DNA from: Nageia nagi
Taxonomy: Eukaryota > Pinophyta
DNA length: 64,000 nt
NCBI GenBank assembly: GCA_050084985.1
Contig: JBITNC010000001.1
Location: forward strand, 181,350,001 to 181,414,000
Reading direction: 5' to 3'
Positions 46,130 through 56,312 of this stretch are shown piece by piece (position 1 is the first letter of the stretch; each line of letters begins with the position of its first letter). The position numbers and the translations under genes were made by a program. The notes beneath the pieces were generated by a model, which saw only the letters and a list, made by a program, of their open reading frames with translations, ran no database searches and was not told the DNA's origin.

Positions 46130-46870
46130 AAGTACATGCCAACAAAAAAAATTAGAACAAAAAAATTTATCGAAGTGTTTGAATTTGAAATACCTAAATA
46201 AAACATTTTGTTGAAGGTTTTAAATTTCAAATACTTATATTTTTGGATCTTATATTCTAAAATTTTCTTTGCTAATCAAATTTGTTTCATGTTATTATTG
46301 ACTTATATTTTTAATTAGTATATTTCTTTTTTCTATGTATGTTATTGTTTACTTATAAATTCAGTTACTATATTTGTATTTTTTATCTAAAATATTTCTT
46401 GCTTGTTATTATTTCCAAATCAACATAAATTTGAATAACTATATAAATTTTAACAAATATAACATTCAACCATAACATTTCAAAGAATAAAATATAACAT
46501 AACAATAATATTTCTAATATAATAACAAAACCATAACATTTTAAATATAAAATAAACATAACATTTCAAATATAACCACATAACATTTCAAATAAGTATA
46601 ACCATAACATTCAACTAGAAAATTCAATTACAACATAAATTTGAAATATAAGATAACCATCATAATAATTTCAAAGATAGTATAACCATCAAAGCATTTT
46701 AAAACAAACATAATATAACCATCAAAGTATTCTAAATCAAATATAACCATAAAAAATATCAATGTAGTCTAAACCAAATTAGTCTTAACAATTACCATAG
46801 AAACCATCAAAGTAGTCCAATATAAATTATCAAACTAGTCCAATAGAAACCATTGAAGTACTAAAATGTG
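46130..46870. other. Spacer between the convergent genes, with AT-rich satellite-like words
   Basis: No coding. From about 46440 to 46850 the sequence consists largely of repeats of ATAACATTTCAAATATAACC and AACCATCAAAGTA, giving a loose 20-30-bp periodicity. It would lie between the 3' ends of the two genes. Confidence 0.7.
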
Positions 46871-49626
46871 TCAAATCAAACTAAGATCCCTCCCCCCTCC
46901 TCTTCTTCTTGAACCCTTTGGCTCATCTAAAATACTAACAAGATCAACAACTTTGATAAGATTGCATAATATATTCATATTTGAGGAAAATACATTGTCT
47001 AATGAAAGCAAACTTGGATCCACAATGGTTTTCTCTTTCCATAAAATGTATGGATTAAGTTGATGCTCTTTAATTGTCATTATATAAGCATTATTAATTT
47101 TATTCAATTGGGCCATTTCATCCTTCATTTGAATGGATATTGTGACACTTTTTTTTTACAATTTTCAAATGAATTTTAAACATTTGAACATCTTTTAACA
47201 ATTTATCAAACTTTCTATTTTAGCAGGTTCATTTTCAACCAATTTGTACAAAGAATCATGTTGAAAATGATTATGATAATAGATATTAATTTCCTTTATC
47301 AATGATTTGGTCCATACATCCCATGTATTTAAATTATTGATGTTATCTAGGATAATGTCATTTAGCTATGTTAATATATCATTTGAAATAAGTGCATTCA
47401 ATGAAAACTAGGTGAGTTCATCATCTATTTTACCAACAATGTCCTCCACATTTTATGAAGGTGTTGTAGTACTTATTTATTGTGAATGAGAAACATGAAA
47501 TTGAATTTGAATGATATCATGGATGCTCAATTATGGATTTGGAACAATATCCATCCCCAAATAATCCACATCCAAAGGGATGTTTCATAAACCAAAAATA
47601 CTAACACTATGTACATCATCCAAATGTAGATTAGGAAAAGAAGAAATTTTTTAATAAGTTCATCATTTTGTGGCTCATGGAAGAAGCATCCTATTGTAAA
47701 TTCTAGGTTTTTCCTACTCTTCTTGTGGAGACTAGATATGTAATAGGAGGAGATGGAGGAGGCATGGGTGACAGTAACTTTTGTTTTTGAGAACTAGATC
47801 TACCACATATATCAATTTTTTTTTTTATTATGAAATATGAATTTGTTTCTATGGGATAACAAGTTAAGATAAAAAAAATCCAAAACTATATACCTAAAGG
47901 AGGTGTAGTGGATGTAATTTGAAATGGTTGATGGAGTGAATATGCCATATCTTGATCTTTAACTATGATTAATAGAATAGAAATTGAATGAAAAGTTGAA
48001 ATATTTAGCATATATTTAAAAACTAAAAGTCAATAGTAGATGCACATGTTTTTGTTTGTACACTAGTAGAATGCTACCGCATGAAAGTAAGATATAATCA
48101 AATGGTTATAGGATGCTATCTTGCAATCATATAATAGTAGATGGCTACCATGTGATAGTAGAATGCTACCATGTAGTTGCATTCTCCTACCATACGGTTG
48201 CATCTAGCTCCTACCGTACATTAAAAATGTTGAATAAAAAACATGAAAATAACATATTTACTTTATTACCTCCTTATGCTACATTTTCTTTAGAAGGAGT
48301 TTCTTCTTCAACCATAAAATTTGAATGCCTATTAAGAAAGTTTACCCTAGGAATAGCAACATTTCCTTCTCCTAAACCATAGCAATATGTTAAAAAGATA
48401 AGATAATATAAATAATTTAATAAAAAGTTATCAATTAAAATGTAAAATACCCATATTCATTGAACATTCACCAATGTTAGGAGGTGATACATTCATTTTC
48501 CTCCTTGTAGAAGATCATATTAATATTAATGGACTTGAAGTGTCTCCAGACTCATTGTCACCACCACCTTTTGGATGAACACTTAGAGTTGCTTCCCTTT
48601 TATTTGATGTTTGTTCTGTAAGATGTTTTAACAATAAAATTTGATTAATATTAGCAAAATTTTAAGCATTTAAACATGTCAACTTAAAATTAGAAATAAA
48701 TTTGATTTGTAAATACTTGAATTTACTCAATTAATAAAGCTAAAGCTATCATTTATGAATCCAATATCATTAAAATTGGAGCTATATTGATAACATTATA
48801 AAAGGCTTCATAATAAAGAGCTAAAATATAATTTGTACATGATGTAAAACTATTATCATTTTGATTGGTAAAAGACACATCATATTTAATTTTGTCTGAA
48901 ATATATGAACACCAGTCAAAATTTTGACCACTCAATGAAAGGAGGATGTAAACTATAGACCATAATGGAATGTTGAATGTTCTATCTTGCAAAATAATTT
49001 TGGACTTAAAAAATTCATAGATTGCTTTGAAGTAGTCATGGGAAAGATTTTGTAAACTATTCCTTTTTTGTTTTGATATTCTACACAAAAAAGATGAAAG
49101 CAATCAATTAATTAATTTTTAGTTATACATTAATAGATAAAATTAATTAAAATGAAATTTGAAAAATAACTTACCAACTTTATCGATTTGAATGTGGTTA
49201 ATTTCCTCTAAATAAATTTTGTCTTCTCCAAATAATAGAGCTTTAGAGGTAACTTGGCATACATCATCACCATGATGTGGGAAACCAATCAAACAACTAA
49301 TGTTTGTAGCTAAAAATCCAAAGGAAAACCTTCTTGATTTCATAACCACATAAAACCTAACTTTCTTAATATCATAAATAGACATAAGATAGTCTAATAA
49401 ATTTGAATCTATTTCAAATTGGATAATAAACCAATCCCTCTAAACCTTGTATGGTCCACCCATTTTGAGTAACATTATGGGGTAAAATAAGATAAAATAC
49501 TAGGTCATGATATATTCCTAAAGGATAATTGATGGTTGGTGGATGATAAGGGTGGGACATGGTTGTAAAAATGTAAAAACTATGGTTGAGGTAAAATATT
49601 GCAAAAAAAAGTAATGAAAATGACAT
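46871..49626 (-). pseudogene. Multi-exon minus-strand pseudogene resembling the putative plant transposon protein domain
   Basis: Start is probably 49560 (MSHPYHPPTINYPLG) rather than 49626, whose extra 22 residues are hydrophobic. Exon a runs to 49175 with one frameshift (DLVFYLIL..NGW, LLDYLMSIYDIKKVRFYVVMKS, FLATNISCLIGFPHHGDDV). A G-GTAAGT donor and TTTTTTGTGTAG acceptor define a 94-bp intron (49081-49174). Exon b is the open stretch to 48753 (YEFFKSKIILQDRTFNIPLWSIVYILLSLSG). Candidate later exons are 48451-48615, 48270-48371 and 47894-47962. The tail at 47128-46871 ends GSRRRGGGRDLSLI. The layout VRFY..., I..L.GFP..G, then IPL.S...YILL resembles the plant transposon protein domain I recall as PF20167. 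That link is moderate. Several TAA/TAG stops fall where Gln is likely. Confidence 0.6.
48065..48225. repeat. Internal palindromic array (GCTACC/GGTAGC)
   Basis: Units such as AGTAGAATGCTACCGCATG (48065), GGCTACCATGTGATAGTAG (about 48140), ATGCTACCATGTAGTTGCAT (about 48163) and CTCCTACCATACGGTTGCAT (about 48185). It has the same composition as the edge arrays but lies between candidate exons d and e of the minus-strand gene. Confidence 0.85.
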
Positions 49627-49856
49627 CTTTGATAATTCATAATTATCTAAAACTACTAGTAAAATATCACTTAATGAAAAAGAAGAGCATGTGGCTCCTT
49701 TATTTGGGAGGAAAAGAGAGCTCTAGATAGGTGGGGAAAATGATAGAATGAAGAAAATGAGTCATATAATGTGCATATATAGGTAATTCACACATGGCAC
49801 AATGATTTGGAAGTTCACATGTGGGGTATTTGATGGTATTATATAGGCTTCTTATC

Positions 49857-50060
49857 AGTGGAGTTTGCTATTAGAGGGAACTTACTATGGTGGTAGATTG
49901 CTACCATGTGGTAGACTACTACCATGCAATATTAAGCCATTATTGTGTAGTGACAAAATGCTACCATGTGGTAGCACAAACTTGGTTGCTACCATCCAAT
50001 AGTAGTCTACTATCATGTGGTAGTAGAAGCTAGCCTCCTACCACCCGACGGTAGTCTATT
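49857..50060. repeat. Right palindromic subterminal array
   Basis: Contains GGTAGATTGCTACCATGTGG (about 49890), CTACTACCATGCAA, and TGCTACCA-TG-TGGTAGCA at 49959-49976, a perfect 8-bp-armed palindrome. It ends with CCTCCTACCACCCGACGGTAG at about 50035-50055. Units face both ways. Confidence 0.88.
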
Positions 50061-50689
50061 ACTTCTTTCATCTTATTTGCTAAAAAAATTTGTACTTTTT
50101 TTTAGTAAATTCAAATTCATCTTAGTGTTTTTGAATTTTTAATTTAAAATTGCTTATGCTATGAATCTAATTTGCCTTTAATTTTCCAAGTTAGTTTTAA
50201 AAAAGGCTCTTAAAATGATCCTTGAATTGAATAAATATGAATTACTTGAGTGAATGTAGATAATGTGACCAACAAGACATGTGGACATGAATATGCAACA
50301 AAATGATGGTTAATTTTGCCCCCAACCAACAAAGAAGAAAGAACACCAATAAAGGTTAAGTATGTTGCCAACCTAAAAAGGGGGAAAAATAAAAATGAAG
50401 GTTCATTATGCCCTTAACTAATAAAGGGGAAGAATATAAGACAATATGTAACATCTAATGTAATCATCTTATATGAAAATGCATGTATAGCCTATATGAT
50501 AATGCATTCCTAATCTATATGGTAACATAAAAACAAAAGGTTTTATGTAACATTAGGGAGCTTACTTTTTAATTCTTGATGTATTTCCTTACCAATCACA
50601 AATGTCATTTTTTCTCCATATCTTTCTTGTACCTTATCAATGATAGATGATAAATTTAGCTTGGTTTGTATTATAAAATTCACCATTTC
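50061..50689. other. Non-coding part of element E between gag and the inserted unit
   Basis: AT-rich sequence, then diverged tandem units at about 50310-50425 (TTTTGCCCCCAACCAACAAAG, TATGTTGCCAACCTAAAAAGG, TTATGCCCTTAACTAATAAAG). These correspond to the repeat family at 40370-40740. No coding. Confidence 0.6.
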
Positions 50690-51310
50690 TTATTTGTCAT
50701 CAAATACAAATCTTTGTACTATCAATTCTATTAATGTCATATCAGCTTTAACATGCTCATTACTAGCATTAGTATCAACAAAAATATCATCACTAATATT
50801 TTCACTATTCTTATTGTCTATAGTGTTAGATTTATCTATAATAAAAATTTCATTGTTACAACAAGTAATTTGTCCACTTTTTAAGATTTGATGTGATTTT
50901 CTTTTTAGTCTAATACATCCATAAATTGAATGACCTTTGAATATATGATATAAGCAAAAATGAGTCTCTTTATACCAACTAGGTTTCCTTTTATTTTCAT
51001 CATATATTTTTCCATCTTCATTTTTTATCAAACCTTTGTCTATGTAAGCTAAAAATATTTTTATAGGATTCATTGGTAAATTATAAAAATATTCATATTT
51101 TATATCACTCACAAAAACATTAGTGTCAGAACAAGAAGTGTAATACTCTTTAGAATGTGAGCCCAAACATTGATATGGGAATGAATGCTGAGATGAGTAT
51201 ATATGATGGTGTTTATTATGTATAACAAGTTCATATAAAGCATATTTAGTTGTAATATTAGCATCATTAGTGATAAATATATCATCATAACTAGTAACAT
51301 TCAAAATCAA
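50690..51310 (-). CDS. Gag-like ORF of element E with intact CHHC zinc knuckle (206 codons)
   Basis: This is the longest uninterrupted frame in the window. It starts MILNVTSYDD; residues 110-155 read KPSWYKETHFCLYHIFKGHSIYGCIRLKRKSHQILKSG. Cys, His, His and Cys are spaced C-x2-H-x4-H-x4-C and followed by C.RLK.K...L..SG, the gag nucleocapsid knuckle of Tat-like elements. The corresponding knuckles in elements C and H have lost at least one Cys. The usual gag core (AL.WY..LP) is not visible upstream, so it is the C-terminal part of gag, truncated at the front. An acidic tail (NISDDIFVDTNASNEHVKAD) follows. It is probably not a functional gene, but it is the least decayed part of E. Confidence 0.75.
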   Translation of the reverse strand: MILNVTSYDDIFITNDANITTKYALYELVIHNKHHHIYSSQHSFPYQCLGSHSKEYYTSCSDTNVFVSDIKYEYFYNLPMNPIKIFLAYIDKGLIKNEDGKIYDENKRKPSWYKETHFCLYHIFKGHSIYGCIRLKRKSHQILKSGQITCCNNEIFIIDKSNTIDNKNSENISDDIFVDTNASNEHVKADMTLIELIVQRFVFDDK

Positions 51311-52290
51311 TCATAGAATCTTAACTATCATTATCATTAGTTGGAGTATCAACATCACTAATAAAAGAATTATCAATAGTCATATAATCATCAATATCAA
51401 AAATACTAGCATTTTGTTCTAAAGAAATAACATGATCATTACCAAAAAAATATTTTCTTCAATAACATTATGAGCAACATGTTCCCTAATAATATCAGCA
51501 TTTGCAATTTTTGTAGGTATGTTACTTACCTAATGAAGCTTATCATCTTTGGCATTTGTAATAGGCATATGATTAAGATCAAGGATAGAATATAATGTGG
51601 TACATTAGATAATACATATTGCTATTCTTATTGCACACATTAGTATGATATCACATAGAGTAAAAAATTATATGATAAAGTATGACATGCATGTGGGATA
51701 TATTATGCAAGATAATATGATTAATGTAACAAATAACATTTTACATAATTTATTAAAGGAGTGTTAGTCAGCCATTTTTTGCAAGATATGACTTTCAAAA
51801 ATCAACAATATGTCCTAATAATAATTATATATGAATGGAATAAAAAAAATTGATCAAGGGTTTTATGCAAAAATGAAATTTTATAAAAACCTTCAAAATC
51901 AATGGTTTTATGTAAAAATGAAATTTCATAAAAAATATTTAATTCAAAATCACATGAAAATGCAAGAAAATAAACCCAATTTTACCTTTTAAAATTTATC
52001 TACCATGAATATGTGGGGTTTAGGAAAAAATTTATGGCACAAAGAGCTAGTAATTTTTAGAAAATTAGGCTCAAAATTTAGGGTTTTGAATAAACAAAAT
52101 CCATAATATAAAATTCAATAATACAAAAGCAATAGAGCTTTTTGAATTTGGAGAAAAATTAAGAAAAATAAAGAGCCAACAAACTCTAGGGCTTCCTATG
52201 AAAAGTTTCACTAAAAATATGATATCCTAAAATAAAAAATTCATAGTGAGTTCAAGAATCACTTTCCAACCCTAATTAGAATATGGATAT
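51311..52290 (-). other. 5' untranslated/leader region of element E
   Basis: Mostly non-coding. A two-unit tandem repeat of about 45 bp occurs at 51859-51948 (GGTTTTATGCAAAAATGAAA repeated with GTAAAAATG). Scattered AACCCTA/TAGGGTTT words echo the leader repeat of element C. Confidence 0.55.
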
Positions 52291-52310
52291 GCTATGAAAG
52301 GTGGGCACCA
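52291..52310 (-). promoter_or_regulatory. Primer-binding site of element E
   Basis: The minus strand reads TGGTGCCCACCTTTCATAGC three bases after the 5' LTR end. The first 11 bases match the plant gypsy site TGGCGCCCACC except for one T. This fixes the element's orientation as minus. Confidence 0.85.
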
Positions 52311-52313
52311 ATA

Positions 52314-53147
52314 TGTTGATATGTGTTTTCAGACACCTAGAATTTTGACCTGAATGAACTAAATACACATAAACATTTGAGGATGTAATAAGTAAGCTAT
52401 TTAACTCAAATAAACATACATGAATAAAAGAAAATAATGAAATATATTAGATGTAATAACAAAGCTAAGGTTTTATTAATGTCAAGATACTAAATGAAAG
52501 TACACACTAAAGAGATTAGAATCAAGTGTAAGATAAATACCATTGTATCCTTACATGTTTCAAACTTGATTATATGTAGGATGAACTTGTTGGAGAGAGA
52601 TGACATTGATGTGAAAACCTTATGGATAACAACAAAAGGAAGGTAGCATGGGTATGCATGTTATCATAGGTGCTAGGTCTAAAACTAGTAGTATGAGTAT
52701 ACACTTAAGTGCAAATGCCAATGTTCTTAGTGAGTAGAATTTGCTACCAAGATTCGATACATAATAGAATGTCAATAAGTCAAGCTAATCATATAATCAC
52801 AAAGATGGATGAGAGATATTTTTTCAAGTGATAACAAGATTCCAATCCTCATAGGTAGTGTTTATAAATACCTAAGTTTAGGGTACCAACTATCTAGTTG
52901 TAATCTTGACATGCTTTTCCTAGGTTAGAGATACTTACATTTATATTAGGCATGATATCACCATTTGACCTCTCAAATATAGGTTGAATTCATTTTGATG
53001 TAATTAACATAAAAATAATAATACAACTAGAGAATATTTGATAATAAGGTAAAATTTGATTAAAATATGATTAAATGTGATTAAACATGTATGTAAAGTT
53101 GCGCTTAAGTGGTACCATATTAAGGGGACCACTTTTAGGTGTCAACA
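52314..53147 (-). repeat. 5' LTR of element E
   Basis: Partner of 38766-39591. On the element strand it begins TGTTGACACCTAAAAGTGG and ends CATATCAACA. Confidence 0.95.
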
Positions 53148-54560
53148 TAGTCCAAAAGTACATTCAAATGTAGGTTTAGATTTGAAACAAATAGGTAATA
53201 CAACCATAAGCATAAAGAAAGGTATTATTAATCCAATTTTGTACCTTCTAAAATGTATCTTAAAGAAAAGAGGAAAGATAAATGAAAAAAGAGTATTCTA
53301 CAAAATATTAAAAATACAAATTCTAAAATTAGTTATCTTGAATTGTTTGAAACATATAAAGAGAATAGACCAATATTTTTTAAATTCCTTAGTGGCATTA
53401 ATGTTGATGCAAATATTTCTACTAGCTCATTGGTAGAAATGAATGGTTATTTTAAGAATGCTATCACATTTACTAAAGATGAAATTCCTGGTGAAAATAT
53501 CATTAATAAATACTTGCCAATCCATATATGTGTAAAGTTACTAGGAAAAATAGTCAAGCATGCATTTGTATATGGTGATGCAAGTTTAAATATTTTCTCC
53601 ATTTACTTCTTAAATAATGTTGGTGATAAATTGATGCCAAAGTTTGTATGAAATAAGTACAAGATCACAAGTTATGATAGTGATAACAAAACATGTGTTA
53701 GACATATTATGTTATCTATTTAGTTGGGATCAAACATAGTGAAATTTATGACATATATCCTAGAAAAGAAGATTCCTTATGACATTCTCCTTAGGAGGCC
53801 ATGGATACATCCTATGAGGTGTGTACCATATAAATTATATAGATTGATTAAATTTAACCATAATGGATAGGAATATGTAGTGGAAGAAAATCCAAATATG
53901 ATTGCACAAGTTAGGAACTCCATAGTTCCATACATAAATATTGAAATCCATGAGGATAATTATGAAGATAGTGAGGAAGATGAAGTAGATAGTGATTCCA
54001 TGTATCTATATAAAGAGATAGGTGTTGGAACATATATCATTAGCCAAAAGTTGTTTAATATGATATAAAACACTTAGGTAGACATTAAGAAGCTAAGGAT
54101 GACTAGTTTCCATACTAGAATCAATTCCTACACTCATCTCCATGCCCATATTGATCTCATTATTGCAAATGAAGTCAAGATCAATCAGAATTAGAAGAGG
54201 ATGATGTTAGAATGATATTATGCAATACCAATACTTTGGAATCATAATTAGAATTAGATATGAACAATAACAAGGTGGTAGCCTATATCAAGGACAATAA
54301 GAAGATAAGATAGATGAGGTATCATGTACCATTGATATCATAGTACATGGAATCTAAAATATACAAAGGTAAAGGTCTTGGTAGAGATTAATGGGGAATT
54401 AAAGAGCTACCTATGAAAATGTTTGAAGAAAATGAAGGAAAAAGTGACATAAGGATAAAGAAGGCAAATTAGAGAATTTTTACTCTTATAGAAGTGATAA
54501 AGAGTCAAAGATAGAATCAAAGTTGTAGTCTATTAATATGGTTGATATGGTATCAAAAAT
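53148..54560 (+). pseudogene. Element H protease and adjoining Tat-like region (continuation across E)
   Basis: The frame resumes right after the target duplication. The open stretch 53343-53651 contains ITFTKDEIPGENIINKYLPIHICVKLLGKIVKHAFVYGDASLNIFSI. This matches the Tat-type protease order TF...E.PPEG..H...LHI.VK..G......L.DNGS.LN, with the active-site DNGS changed to GDAS. At about 53780-53875, YDILLRRPWIHPMRCVPYKLYRLIKFNHNG matches Y..LLGRPWIH.AGAVPS.LHQ.VKF. Acidic sequence follows (EDNYEDSEEDEVDSDS, 53964-54005), and at about 54365-54410 GKGLGRD.WGI. RT and integrase are absent; H is lost after about 54560. Confidence 0.85.
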
Positions 54561-56312
54561 CAAGGGAAAATATTCAAACAAGGCCAATGTCCACTCTAGT
54601 TCTAATGATTTCATTCACTGTTAGCACACTTGTAAATTGTACCCAATTTTTATAAATAATTTTATACATTTGCACCAAAAACATAGTCCAAATAGCTCTA
54701 ACAATATTGTAAATTATGTCAAATAATTTATAGGTATCATTTTATTTTATTTTTTATCTTTAAAGCCTTAAAAAATATCAAGTTTATGCACTATATAAGG
54801 CTCATTTCCATTGCATAAGGCTTAGTTTCTTGATTGCATAACTCTATTTGATTTTGGTAGAGATTGAACATTAGTGGAATGGATAAACTTTACTAGAATA
54901 TTGATAAAATATAATAACATTATACTATTATTTATACAATGAAACTAATAGAGGGGTTGAATCAATGTAGTAAATTAATTCCTTAATATTTAACACCAAT
55001 GTAATACAAAACTAAAACCATACACAACAAACACATGTAAAAAATCACACAACACAAGATGTAATAAGGTTCACCAATTTGGCTACATCCTTGAAAATTA
55101 TTTCTTGGAATTCCATCCAAATACATCCTTTGAAAAGCACCAAATTTACAAATAATTTACCAGCACCCACGAGAAGGAGCACCAACCCCTAATTTACCAA
55201 TATCAATTAGAAGGAGATACCAATACCCTAATTGATCAACACCAACTAGAAGGACCACCAATTTGGAAAATATACAAAACTCTAACAAAATATTGATCTT
55301 AATAATTAGAGCTTGAGTTGTCTACCTCATAAATTTTTCCTCTTAAATTTATTGATCTCTACAATCTTATCACACCCTGCATATTGATGATCTCAACTTT
55401 GTAATATTCTCACATCCTACATATTGATTATCTTGACTTTGCACCTAAATTCTTTTCTTCAACATATAAACATATTGGATTCAACTATCTCTTACACCCT
55501 AAAAAAAAACCCTTTCTTTTTTGGCCTTTTAAAGTATGAAAAATGTAATCTAGCCTACAAAATACTCTTGACCAAAATACCTTGAATAAAGGTCAAATAT
55601 TTAGAAATGGTAGGCATGTTCATATTCATTGGAAAGGTATCTTAGAGGGATATATAATGAATACATAATTAACTCAATTTTATGCCTCTATAAAAATTTA
55701 TTCCTTTCCAAAGATGACTAATATTTTCTCAAATAGTTTCACTTGCTATCTTCCTTGCAACCAACCAACATATCATAACATTATAATAACTGCATAATAA
55801 CTTCACTAGTATATGCCTAATAGAGTGTGTTGAAAATAATGATAATACTTTGCTCAACATATACTTAACAATTTCTAAATATTTTCCAAAGCATTTAATT
55901 ATGTGGATATTCAGTAGAGTAGAGCTAACTAAATTTTGCTGGAATAGTGGAGAAATTAGAAGCTAGTACAAAGACTAAATTTTGTTAGATATCTAATAGA
56001 GTGGACTAGACCAAATTCTACTAGAATAATGATAAAATCAAACAACTTTATTTTCTTTAGCAGAAGTCCTTCTAATGATGGTTAATCATACATCATGATG
56101 AATCATAGTTAAATTAACCTTCTAAAATGTTCCAAATGTGAGATTCAAGTTTTGATCATTCAGTTTGAAGCATGCTCAAATAATTCTACCAAAATAATAT
56201 ATTTTATACTATATTTTATTTTTTGGGTTCTTTTGACTCTAGATTCCTATAAATAGTACCAAAATTTTGAAAAAATATTTAAACTCATTAGAGGTTAATT
56301 AAAGTGCCAGCC
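54561..56312. other. Gene-free interval with LTR- or transcript-like words
   Basis: At about 54950 the sequence AGAGGGGTTGAATCAATGTAG and, 110 bases on, AAGGTTCACCAATTTGGCTAC resemble widespread plant repeats with (G)n-TGAATCAGTGTA and GTGGTTC.CCAATTTGGC words. CACCAACT/CACCAAT-AGAAGGA units repeat at 55165-55265. Two diverged copies of a roughly 80-bp unit (AGTAGAG.GAGCTAA..AAATT) occur at 55907-56035. No coding frame. Confidence 0.45.

Larger units (their letters stand above)
42911..50060. mobile_element. hAT-class DNA transposon-like unit with two convergent genes, inside element E
   Basis: The unit contains a hAT transposase pseudogene on the plus strand (43452-46129) and a multi-exon minus-strand pseudogene (49626-46871). 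Arrays of short GCTACC/GGTAGC palindromes lie at both outer edges (42911-43375 and 49857-50060). Edge arrays share ATGGTAGCAATCTACCA in inverted orientation (about 42999-43015 and 49892-49908). Arrays near the ends are what hAT transposases use as subterminal binding sites. I could not identify exact terminal inverted repeats or the expected 8-bp target duplication, so the borders are those of the arrays. Alternatively two elements are nested here, given the third array at 48065-48225. Confidence 0.65.
38766..53147 (-). mobile_element. Pol-less Tat-like LTR retrotransposon E, minus strand, inserted in element H
   Basis: Two LTRs (38766-39591 and 52314-53147) begin TGTTGATATG and end GTGTCAACA on the plus strand. 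Flanking bases are TAGTT on the left and TAGTC on the right, a 4/5 target duplication. Primer-binding site and polypurine tract show that the element runs right to left. Inside are a tandem-repeat leader, a gag 3' portion with an intact CHHC knuckle, tandem-repeat non-coding DNA, and a DNA-transposon-like insertion (about 42.9-50.06 kb). No protease, RT or integrase is found. Eight differences occur in the first 60 aligned LTR bases, so the insertion is old. Confidence 0.9.

Noticed and set aside
46039-46230. 63-codon minus-strand open frame
   Set aside because: Antisense to the hAT dimerisation domain; no independent evidence.
53077-53436. 119-codon plus-strand open frame
   Set aside because: It starts inside the E LTR and runs across the insertion junction. 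The protease frame of element H is the other frame, from 53343.
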